Source: Elusimicrobiota bacterium (GTDB lineage Bacteria; Elusimicrobiota; UBA8919). From it: 5,447 nucleotides of DNA. The stretch spans positions 82,903-88,349 of the forward strand of contig DMMW01000081.1 in assembly GCA_003452965.1 (NCBI GenBank). The letters run 5' to 3'. This document shows, one piece after another, positions 1-5,425 of this stretch. The position numbers and the translations under genes were made by a program. Position 1 is the first letter of the stretch. Every line of letters begins with the position of its first letter. The notes below the pieces were generated by a model. The model had not been told where the DNA came from. It was given only the letters and a program-made list of their open reading frames with translations, and made no database searches.

Positions 1-1
1 A

Positions 2-1579
2 TTAGTTCTTTCAAAAGAAGGTTTTAGCGAAGTGGAACGTGAAATTGTAATCAATAGAAAAAAAATCAGAGCCAAAAGCGGTACAGTAGAAATTATAATA
101 CCGTTTGAAATCAAATTAGAAATAGAATCCATTCCTGAAAGTGCGGATATATATATTAATTCTGAAAAAAAGAGTTTTGTTACGCCCATTATAATGTCTT
201 TAGAAGCCAAGATGTACAATATTAAATTGGCAAAGGAAGGATTTGAACCTATTGAATGCAGTATGGATTTGTTTTATGAGAAAAATAATATTGATGTAAA
301 CTACTGGAAATTAGAAACAAAAGGTCAGGGTGAAAAAAAGAGTTATAAATTAATGGGTATATTGGAAAAAGAAGTAAGCATTGAAACCAACCCGACTGGT
401 GCGAAGTTATTTATTGCGGAAACCGGTCAATTTATAGGCAACACTCCATTAAATATAAAATTAAAAGCCGGAGAATATCGTTTTAATATAACAAAAGAAG
501 GTTATAAATCAGTTGAAAGGAAAATTGAAATTAAAAGTAAAGATGACAAAAAATTTGTTATTAATCTAAGGAAGTTGGGAGTCAAATTAGAAATCAATTC
601 AAATCCTGACGGAGCCGCCATTACTATAAATGGCGAAAAGATAAATCAGAAAACACCGGCTGTATTAGATCTTGAAACAAAAGTCTATACTATTAGATTA
701 TTAAAAGACAATTTTTCTTCCATAAGATGTAATTTGGATTTTTCCGAAGGTAAACATAATTTTGATAAGAGTTACTGGAATTTTGAAGTAATAAAACAGG
801 ATGAAGAAAAAAGTTATAAACTATTCGGTACATTAGAAAAAGAAATAAATTTAAATACAAATCCGAGCAGTGCTAAAGTATATTTTGCAGACAGTGATGA
901 GTATATAGGAACCACTCCGGTAAAAGTTAAATTAAAAACCGGAACACACCGTATAAGAATATCAAAGACAAAATATGAGACTTTAAATACCAATATAGAG
1001 ATAAACAACAAAACGGAAAATTCAATACTTCTTAATCTGAAGCTGACATCATCAAAGCCTATTGTAGTAAAAAATAAAGTTGAAATTGATTCAAAACCGA
1101 AGGGAGCGATAATTTATATAAACGGTAAAAATTCGGGTTTAATAACTCCTACGTCTATTTTGTTGGAACAAAAACAGTATGCAATCAAGTTGTCCAAAGA
1201 AAATTTTATGGATATCGGGAGCAACAAGGTTGATGATACTTCCGTAGATAAAGGAAGATGTAATATCGACTTATCGGAAAGCAAGCATAATCTGGACAGA
1301 AATTTGTGGAGTATGGAAGTATCGGATAGTGGGAAAGAAAAGAATTATAAACTATTGGGTATATTGGAAAAAGAGATAAGCATAGAAACCAAACCATCGG
1401 ATGCAAAAATATATTTTGCGGATAATGACCAGTATGTAGGCAATTCTCCGGTAAAAATCAAATTAAAAGCCGGGACTTATCGGTTGCAGATAATTAAGGC
1501 AAAATATAAACCAATACTCACTAATATTAATACAGAGGGTGTGAATAGTAATTTTGTTTTCGAATTGAAATCCTTTTAA
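2..1579 (+). CDS. PEGA-repeat protein, 5'-truncated by window edge
   Basis: The C-terminal 525 residues of a larger protein are visible. The frame is open to the left edge and the residues before the GTG at 32 (reading LVLSKEGFSEVER) match the tail of an internal repeat (ITKEGYKSVER), so that GTG is an internal Val codon, not a start. The protein is built of PEGA-like beta-rich repeats: an xPxxA motif (for example NPTGAKLFI, NPDGAAITI, KPSDAKIYF), a G-x-TP or G-x-SP turn, then a Lys-rich strand ending in K-E-G-Y/F. Repeats of two alternating types form three tandem supermodules. It is Lys-rich and has exactly three Cys, one per supermodule. No membrane segment, catalytic motif or sorting signal is visible, and any signal peptide would lie upstream of the window. 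PEGA domains (Pfam family) are commonly found in surface or envelope proteins; a structural or adhesive role is inference. It ends with TAA, 104 bp before the first pilus-type ATPase gene on the same strand. Confidence 0.85.
   Translation, partial: LVLSKEGFSEVEREIVINRKKIRAKSGTVEIIIPFEIKLEIESIPESADIYINSEKKSFVTPIIMSLEAKMYNIKLAKEGFEPIECSMDLFYEKNNIDVNYWKLETKGQGEKKSYKLMGILEKEVSIETNPTGAKLFIAETGQFIGNTPLNIKLKAGEYRFNITKEGYKSVERKIEIKSKDDKKFVINLRKLGVKLEINSNPDGAAITINGEKINQKTPAVLDLETKVYTIRLLKDNFSSIRCNLDFSEGKHNFDKSYWNFEVIKQDEEKSYKLFGTLEKEINLNTNPSSAKVYFADSDEYIGTTPVKVKLKTGTHRIRISKTKYETLNTNIEINNKTENSILLNLKLTSSKPIVVKNKVEIDSKPKGAIIYINGKNSGLITPTSILLEQKQYAIKLSKENFMDIGSNKVDDTSVDKGRCNIDLSESKHNLDRNLWSMEVSDSGKEKNYKLLGILEKEISIETKPSDAKIYFADNDQYVGNSPVKIKLKAGTYRLQIIKAKYKPILTNINTEGVNSNFVFELKSF
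110..580 (+). repeat. PEGA supermodule 1 (A half 110-370, B half 371-580)
   Basis: This is a 157-residue coding repeat. The A half begins IKLEIESIPES, carries a Cys at 257-259 and a Trp (VNYWKLE), and closes with YKLMGILEK. The B half begins EVSIETNPTGA and contains a canonical GNTP turn and KAGEYRF strand. Its junction and B half closely match supermodule 3 at DNA level, including the stretch coding LEKE-(V/I)-SIET. Confidence 0.8.
581..1072 (+). repeat. PEGA supermodule 2 (A half 581-841, B half 842-1072)
   Basis: This is a 164-residue coding repeat. The A half begins VKLEINSNPDGA, with Cys at 728-730 (RCNLDF) and Trp (KSYWNFE), and closes with YKLFGTLEK. The B half begins EINLNTNPSSA and has GTTP and KTGTHRI. 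It ends in a Ser/Lys/Val linker (TSSKPIVVK) longer than that of supermodule 1. Confidence 0.8.
1073..1576 (+). repeat. PEGA supermodule 3 (A half 1073-1372, B half 1373-1576)
   Basis: This is a 168-residue coding repeat and the last of the protein. The A half begins KVEIDSKPKGA and has Cys at 1259-1261 (RCNIDL) and Trp (RNLWSME). Relative to the other copies it carries a 13-residue insertion encoded by 1217-1255. The B half begins EISIETKPSDA and contains GNSP and KAGTYRL. The protein stops shortly after the final strand (FVFELKSF). Confidence 0.8.
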
Positions 1580-1589
1580 GAAATACACT

Positions 1590-1624
1590 TACACAGATTA
1601 AAATTCAAAGAAAAAATCTGTGTA
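1590..1624 (+). other. perfect 10-bp inverted repeat after PEGA gene
   Basis: TACACAGATT (1590-1599) and AATCTGTGTA (1615-1624) are exact reverse complements around a 15-nt A-rich loop, starting 11 bp after the PEGA stop codon. In RNA this would be a stem-loop and could act as a weak terminator or a 3'-end stabiliser. No T-run follows it (next bases TAGAGA), so a classical intrinsic terminator is not supported. It could equally be a DNA-binding dyad ahead of the ATPase gene. Confidence 0.45.
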
Positions 1625-1632
1625 TAGAGACT

Positions 1633-1647
1633 GTGTCATAATGTCAC
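1633..1647 (+). promoter_or_regulatory. dyad overlapping an extended -10-like sequence
   Basis: GTGTCAT-A-ATGTCAC is a 15-bp near-palindrome with a single mismatched pair. It contains TGTCATAAT (1634-1642), which resembles an extended -10 element (TGnTATAAT), but no good -35 box lies at the usual distance. If it is a promoter, transcription would start near 1649 and give a ~35-nt leader for the first ATPase gene. The dyad could then be an operator. The heptamer AATGTCA recurs at 1653-1659, 13 bp downstream. Confidence 0.25.
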
Positions 1648-1667
1648 TTCCTAATGTCATCGGAAGT
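1646..1667 (+). other. small hairpin just upstream of the RBS
   Basis: ACTTCC (1646-1651) pairs perfectly with GGAAGT (1662-1667) around a 10-nt loop. The stem ends 6 nt before the G-run of the ribosome binding site. It could position or modulate ribosome access to the first ATPase gene, but a 6-bp stem can also occur by chance. Confidence 0.25.
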
Positions 1668-1673
1668 TATATC

Positions 1674-1680
1674 GGGGGGA
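1674..1680 (+). promoter_or_regulatory. Shine-Dalgarno site of first PilB/GspE gene
   Basis: A run of six G followed by A lies 3 nt before the ATG at 1684. It can pair with the CCUCC core through several registers and supports this ATG as the start. Confidence 0.6.
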
Positions 1681-1683
1681 TAG

Positions 1684-3399
1684 ATGGCTAGATTAGGTCA
1701 AATCTTAATTACAAGAAATAAAATCAGTCAGGAGCAGCTTCAAGAAGCGCTATTGGTACAAAGAGAGAAAAAGCATAAATTAGGGAAAGTACTGATTGAG
1801 CTGGGTTATATTTCCGAAGAAGATTTTATGCGAGCCCTTGCCGAATCAAAAAATTTGGAATTTATTCGCTTAAAGGACGATTTGGTTATTCCTAAAGAAG
1901 TGGAAAATATGGTGCCGTACGATTATGCATTTAAGAATAAAATAGTGCCTGTCGCAGTATCAAAAGACGGCAGTACTTTATACATTGCGACCAGCTCCTT
2001 GAACGAAGTTATATTTGATGATTTGAAGCATATATCTGGAAATAAAAATATTGTGCCGAAGTTAACAATGGCGGCTGATATAGGCGAATATTTTGATTCA
2101 CACGCTAAAAAAAGTTTTGAAGAAATGATTACCGGTATTTATTCGGAAGCAACCCTTAGTGACGATGCCGATAAACTGGAAGTAGTTAAAGATGAGGAAA
2201 TAGGAAGGTCAGAAGATCAGGCGCCTGCCGTAAAAGTTGTAAATGAAATAATGATGAGGGCTGTTGAAGCCAGGGCAAGCGATATTCACCTGGAACCGTA
2301 CGAACGCGGTATGTATCTGCGTTACAGGATAGATGGTGTTTTATACGATCAGCCGGCATTACCTAAAAAGTTACAAAATTCGGTTATCTCGAGAATAAAA
2401 ATAATGGCGAAACTTGACATAGCGGAACGTCGGCTTCCGCAAGACGGTAGGATAAAGATACGATTTAGCGATAAAGAAATAGATCTAAGAATATCAATTC
2501 TACCTACGATTCACGGTGAAAAAGCGGTTATTCGTATTTTGGATCCCGGTTCGCTTTGTGTTGATTTGGGAAGGTTGGGTATAGAACCCGAAGCACTTGA
2601 ACTATACAAGGCAAGAATAAAGACGCCTTACGGTATAATCTTAGTTACAGGTCCGACAGGGAGTGGTAAAACGACAACGCTCTATTCCACAATAACAACA
2701 ATAAATAGCCGAAATATAAATATCGTAACGATTGAAGATCCTGTAGAATACGTGATACAGGGTATAAATCAGGCGCAATGTTTAAGTGATATTGGTTTTA
2801 GTTTTGCCAATGCGCTTAGGTCATTTTTAAGACAAGATCCTGATGTAATAATGGTCGGCGAAATTCGAGATACCGAAACAGCTGAAATCGCAATCAATGC
2901 TGCGTTAACCGGACATTTAGTTTTATCTACTCTGCATACGAACGATTCTGCCGGTGCTATAACCAGATTAATTAATATGGGTATAGAACCATTCCTTATT
3001 TCATCAACCCTTATAATGTCAGTAGCACAGAGATTGGTTAGGCGTTTATGCCCGGATTGCCGCCAGCCTATAGAATGGATGGCACAAAAACTTAACGAAA
3101 TGGGAATAGACACATCGGTGTTTTATCCTCCAAATACTGAAAAGGTTACATTATATTTTGCAAAAGGATGTAACAAATGCATGAATACGGGTTATGTGGG
3201 GCGAATCGGTTGTTATGAAATAATGGATATATCGGATAGCATAAGAGAGCTTATTGTTCAAAGGGCGAGTGCCCAGGAAATAAAAGATTATGCGATTACA
3301 CATAACAATATGTCAACTATCAGGAAAGATGCTTTAAGAAAATTATTTGCTGGAGTAACAACACTCAAGGAAGTCTTAAGAGTATCAAGTAAAGACTAA
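1684..3399 (+). CDS. PilB/GspE-family pilus/secretion assembly ATPase with MshEN domain
   Basis: This complete 571-residue protein has the usual length for the family. It is a cytoplasmic hexameric ATPase type that drives assembly of type IV pili or type II secretion pseudopili at the inner membrane. Residues 3-55 hold two 24-residue MshEN motifs, and the N-terminal domain runs to about residue 135. A short acidic linker (about 150-178) leads to the N2 domain with ASDIHLEP (198-205) and the Arg segment RRLPQDGR (249-256). The ATPase core has Walker A GPTGSGKT (323-330, Lys329), Asp box TIEDPVEY (349-356), Walker B ending VGEIRD with Glu393, and His box TGHLVLSTLHTND (409-421). A Cys4 zinc site is at Cys456, Cys459, Cys496 and Cys499. 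No key residue is missing, so it should be active. A PilB (type IV pilus) role is likelier than GspE because of the MshEN motifs, but MshE-like or GspE roles are open; no partner gene is visible. It is followed after 88 bp by a second ATPase of the same family. Confidence 0.93.
   Translation: MARLGQILITRNKISQEQLQEALLVQREKKHKLGKVLIELGYISEEDFMRALAESKNLEFIRLKDDLVIPKEVENMVPYDYAFKNKIVPVAVSKDGSTLYIATSSLNEVIFDDLKHISGNKNIVPKLTMAADIGEYFDSHAKKSFEEMITGIYSEATLSDDADKLEVVKDEEIGRSEDQAPAVKVVNEIMMRAVEARASDIHLEPYERGMYLRYRIDGVLYDQPALPKKLQNSVISRIKIMAKLDIAERRLPQDGRIKIRFSDKEIDLRISILPTIHGEKAVIRILDPGSLCVDLGRLGIEPEALELYKARIKTPYGIILVTGPTGSGKTTTLYSTITTINSRNINIVTIEDPVEYVIQGINQAQCLSDIGFSFANALRSFLRQDPDVIMVGEIRDTETAEIAINAALTGHLVLSTLHTNDSAGAITRLINMGIEPFLISSTLIMSVAQRLVRRLCPDCRQPIEWMAQKLNEMGIDTSVFYPPNTEKVTLYFAKGCNKCMNTGYVGRIGCYEIMDISDSIRELIVQRASAQEIKDYAITHNNMSTIRKDALRKLFAGVTTLKEVLRVSSKD
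1690..1848 (+). other. paired MshEN (c-di-GMP-binding-type) motifs
   Basis: Known MshEN domains carry two 24-residue motifs of the form RLG-x(4-5)-hydrophobic-x-G-x-L-x3-L-x2-Q, separated by 5 residues. Here motif 1 is residues 3-26 (Arg3, Leu4, Gly5, Leu8, Ile9, Ile14, Leu19, Leu23, Gln26, with Asn12 in place of Gly). Motif 2 is residues 32-55 (Lys32 for Arg, Leu33, Gly34, Leu37, Ile38, Gly41, Ile43, Phe48, Leu52, with Ser55 for Gln). The 5-residue spacer is exact. c-di-GMP binding is plausible, but the substitutions may weaken it. Confidence 0.6.
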
Positions 3400-3400
3400 C

Positions 3401-3428
3401 TTGTCCCGTTAGAGATGCATTATATATT
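3401..3428 (+). promoter_or_regulatory. possible promoter upstream of second ATPase gene
   Basis: TTGTCC (3401-3406) matches 4 of 6 bases of a sigma70 -35 box, and TATATT (3423-3428) matches 5 of 6 of a -10 box, with 16 bp between them. The -35 box touches the left arm of the inverted repeat at 3406-3415. The region is AT-rich, where such matches arise easily by chance, so read-through from the first ATPase gene is an equal possibility. Confidence 0.22.
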
Positions 3429-3467
3429 TTTTAATAAGATAATAAAAACTAAATAGTTCTCTAACGG
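3406..3467 (+). other. perfect 10-bp inverted repeat between the two ATPase genes
   Basis: CCGTTAGAGA (3406-3415) and TCTCTAACGG (3458-3467) are exact reverse complements separated by 42 nt of almost pure A/T. The right arm ends 7 nt before the ribosome binding site of the downstream gene. It may act as paired protein-binding half-sites flanking a promoter, or, in a read-through transcript, as a long-loop stem affecting translation or processing between the two ATPase genes. There is no T-run after it, so a terminator is unlikely. Confidence 0.5.
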
Positions 3468-3474
3468 AATTAAA

Positions 3475-3483
3475 AGGGGTGAG
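3475..3483 (+). promoter_or_regulatory. Shine-Dalgarno site that decides the start of second ATPase gene
   Basis: AGGGGTGAG, close to the AGGAGGTGA consensus, lies 4 nt before the ATG at 3488. The in-frame GTG at 3479 falls inside this site and has no ribosome binding site of its own, so the ATG is chosen as start. Confidence 0.75.
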
Positions 3484-3487
3484 AAAA

Positions 3488-5308
3488 ATGGCTCAAGCGG
3501 TTGGCAGGAAAAAATCATGCAAAGAAATACTTCTTGATAAAAAGATTCTAACTGAAGAACAGATTGCAAAAGTAGAAGAGGAATCTAAAAAAAGCGGTTC
3601 GCTTTTTCAGCAAAGTGTGCTTGATTTAAAACTTGTTGAAAAAGGACAGTTATTAAAATATTTGTCAAGTGAATGGGCTGTAAAAGCGATAGATTTGTCT
3701 ATAATGGATATTGATTCGGAAGTTGCCAAAATTATTCCGAAACAATCGGTCAAAAGATACAATGCGATTCCTTTTGCAAAAGAAGAAAACATTTTATTTG
3801 TCGCAATGGCTGAGCCTCGCGACTTATTTGCAGTTGAAGATATCAATTTGAGAACGGGTTTCCAGGTCCAACCTTACCTGGCATTTCCTGAAGATATTAA
3901 AGCGGTTGTTGACAAGATTTACGGTGCCGAAGAAGCTGCATCACAGGCAGAAGACGAAGAAAAACCGGAAGCAACTGTAACAGCAGCTTCTGCTGCCGAG
4001 CTTGCGGATGATGCAAAAGAACTTACAGCAGAATTAATTGCAGGATTGGATTCAGGTGATGAAATACAGGTAGATAAAAACATAGAAGAATCATCAGATA
4101 TAATGCAAGTAGATACTTCGGCACCCGAAGTTGAAAAACTTGTTAATGCAATTATTTTAGAAGCTATGCGTCTAAAGGCATCCGATATTCATATTGAACC
4201 ATTTGAAAAAAAGTTTGCTGTTCGTTATAGGGTAGATGGCAATTTAAGACGCGCAACTTTCAAAATACCAATGAGTTTTAAACAGGCATTAATTGCAAAA
4301 ATAAAAATAATGTCAGGCACAATGAACCTTACTGAACGCAGAGTTCCTCAAGACGGTAGAATTCAGGTAAAAGCAAGGGGGAAGCCAATCGAATTCCGTG
4401 TAAACATAGTTCCGACTATATATGGTGAAAGTGCGGTCATGAGAATTTTAGATAGGTCAGGTTCTTCCGCTAAGCTTGAACAATTAGGTTTCTTACCCGA
4501 CACAATAGAAAAATTTTTAGTATCTCTTGATAAACCATATGGGCTAATACTTGTATGTGGTCCTACCGGTAGTGGTAAATCCTATACGCTTTCAGCTGCG
4601 CTTGCTGCAGTAAGGGATCCGGCAGAAAAAATTTTAACGGCAGAAAACCCGGTTGAATATAATTTAGACGGTGTTGTGCAGGTACAGGTAAACCCTGATT
4701 TAAAAATGGGTGATAAAGTCTTTGATTTTGGTATGGCACTGCGATCATTTTTAAGACAGGATCCCGATATAATAATGGTCGGCGAAATTCGAGATAAAGA
4801 AACTGGACAAATCGCAATGGAAGCCGCGATGACAGGACACCTTGTTTTATCAACTATCCATACTAATGATGCGCCTTCTGCAGTATCACGACTTTCTGAA
4901 ATGGGAATACACACATTTCTTGTCGCAAACACAACTGAATGTATTCTTGCCCAGCGTCTGATAGGCACATTATGCAAAAACTGCAAAGAACCGGAGCCAA
5001 ATCCGCCGGAAGAATTATTTAAAATGTTGGAACAGCATAAAATAGATTATTCAAACGCAACATTTATGAAAATGCATCAGGGCGGTTGTCCGAAATGTGG
5101 TGGCAGAGGCATGAAAGGCAGAACCGCCATACATGAGCTTCTGGTAATGAACGAAGAAATGCGCAGATTTTGCATTAAAGAGGTATCAGTCGGACCGATT
5201 AGAGATTTGGCTGTAAAACACGGCATGCGTCTTCTTGTTGAAGACGGTCTTGTAAAAGTAACAATGGGGATGACGACTTTTGAAGAAGTCATGGCTGCAG
5301 CCAATTGA
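3488..5308 (+). CDS. second PilB/GspE-family assembly ATPase, divergent N-terminus
   Basis: This complete 606-residue protein is a paralogue of the preceding ATPase. It has a family-type N-terminal domain (about 10-146) that lacks the RLG/Gln residues of c-di-GMP-binding MshEN motifs, then a ~65-residue Ala/Glu/Asp-rich linker (147-211). The N2 domain has ASDIHIEP (231-238) and RRVPQDGR (284-291). The ATPase core has Walker A GPTGSGKS (358-365, Lys364, with Ser for the usual Thr), Asp-box segment TAENPVEY (384-391) with Asn387 for the usual Asp, Walker B VGEIRD with Glu433, and His box TGHLVLSTIHTND (449-461). The zinc site is Cys496, Cys499, Cys534 and Cys537. With Walker A, Glu433 and both His-box histidines intact, ATPase activity is likely; the Asn could alter rate. 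It probably works in pilus or pseudopilus assembly with, or as an alternative to, the upstream ATPase. PilB and GspE cannot be separated from sequence alone. It ends in TGA and only repeats follow. Confidence 0.92.
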   Translation: MAQAVGRKKSCKEILLDKKILTEEQIAKVEEESKKSGSLFQQSVLDLKLVEKGQLLKYLSSEWAVKAIDLSIMDIDSEVAKIIPKQSVKRYNAIPFAKEENILFVAMAEPRDLFAVEDINLRTGFQVQPYLAFPEDIKAVVDKIYGAEEAASQAEDEEKPEATVTAASAAELADDAKELTAELIAGLDSGDEIQVDKNIEESSDIMQVDTSAPEVEKLVNAIILEAMRLKASDIHIEPFEKKFAVRYRVDGNLRRATFKIPMSFKQALIAKIKIMSGTMNLTERRVPQDGRIQVKARGKPIEFRVNIVPTIYGESAVMRILDRSGSSAKLEQLGFLPDTIEKFLVSLDKPYGLILVCGPTGSGKSYTLSAALAAVRDPAEKILTAENPVEYNLDGVVQVQVNPDLKMGDKVFDFGMALRSFLRQDPDIIMVGEIRDKETGQIAMEAAMTGHLVLSTIHTNDAPSAVSRLSEMGIHTFLVANTTECILAQRLIGTLCKNCKEPEPNPPEELFKMLEQHKIDYSNATFMKMHQGGCPKCGGRGMKGRTAIHELLVMNEEMRRFCIKEVSVGPIRDLAVKHGMRLLVEDGLVKVTMGMTTFEEVMAAAN

Positions 5309-5310
5309 GG

Positions 5311-5381
5311 CAGTAAACAGAATACCCGCCACTAATCCGCCAACCGGCGGAGTAGGCGGGCAGGCAGTACTCAGTATACAG
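5311..5381 (+). repeat. degenerate 7-bp repeats split by a GC-rich hairpin
   Basis: Heptamers related to CAGTATA flank the hairpin on both sides: CAGTAAA-CAGAATA-C (5311-5325) on the left and CAGTACT-CAGTATA-CAG (5365-5381) on the right. The register suggests a short heptamer array interrupted by the hairpin element. It begins 3 bp after the stop codon of the second ATPase gene. Confidence 0.5.
5325..5360. repeat. GC-rich imperfect hairpin (REP-like)
   Basis: The outer arms CCCGCC (5325-5330) and GGCGGG (5355-5360), middle ACT/AGT (5331-5333 and 5351-5353) and inner CCGCC (5337-5341)/GGCGG (5346-5350) pair around an AACC loop. This gives about 14 bp with a 3-nt and a 1-nt bulge. It is far more GC-rich than its surroundings. 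It resembles dispersed REP-type palindromes; multiple genomic copies cannot be checked here. In RNA it could stabilise the 3' end of the operon transcript, and there is no T-run for intrinsic termination. Confidence 0.55.
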
Positions 5382-5417
5382 ATTTCTAAATTATTAAAAA
5401 CTGTATCCTGTGTACTG
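5365..5417. repeat. 17-bp inverted repeat, 15/17 matched
   Basis: The sequence at 5365-5381 and the reverse complement of 5401-5417 agree at 15 of 17 positions, around a 19-nt AT-rich spacer (5382-5400). It arises because the heptamer repeats switch orientation. The bases ATTTTC follow the right arm, so weak rho-independent termination is conceivable but not well supported. Confidence 0.5.
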
Positions 5418-5425
5418 ATTTTCGG

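Noticed and set aside
814..1406. Minus-strand open frames within the PEGA gene (814-1011 and 1206-1406)
   Set aside because: These are short, low-complexity hydrophobic translations of AT-rich antisense DNA without start signals; the plus strand is a clear repeat protein.
1590..1624. Classical rho-independent terminator after the PEGA gene
   Set aside because: The stem is AT-rich with a 15-nt loop and no T-run follows it, so it is listed only as an inverted repeat.
2769..3113. Minus-strand open frame over the first ATPase core
   Set aside because: It is antisense to Walker B, His box and zinc site codons; it has no ribosome binding site or family resemblance. Its peptide resembles that of the 4582-4986 minus-strand frame only because both mirror homologous ATPase DNA.
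1684..3399. Assignment of the first ATPase as PilT (retraction ATPase)
   Set aside because: PilT proteins are about 350 residues and lack the N-terminal MshEN domain and Cys4 zinc site present here.
3607..3846. Minus-strand open frame over the N-terminus of the second ATPase
   Set aside because: It is antisense to a supported gene, with no initiation signal or recognisable domain.
4582..4986. Minus-strand open frame of 134 codons over the second ATPase core
   Set aside because: It is a shadow of the conserved ATPase coding sequence on the other strand; the true gene has full domain evidence.
5077..5304. Minus-strand open frame at the 3' end of the second ATPase
   Set aside because: It is antisense to the zinc-site and C-terminal codons of the ATPase and has no independent support.
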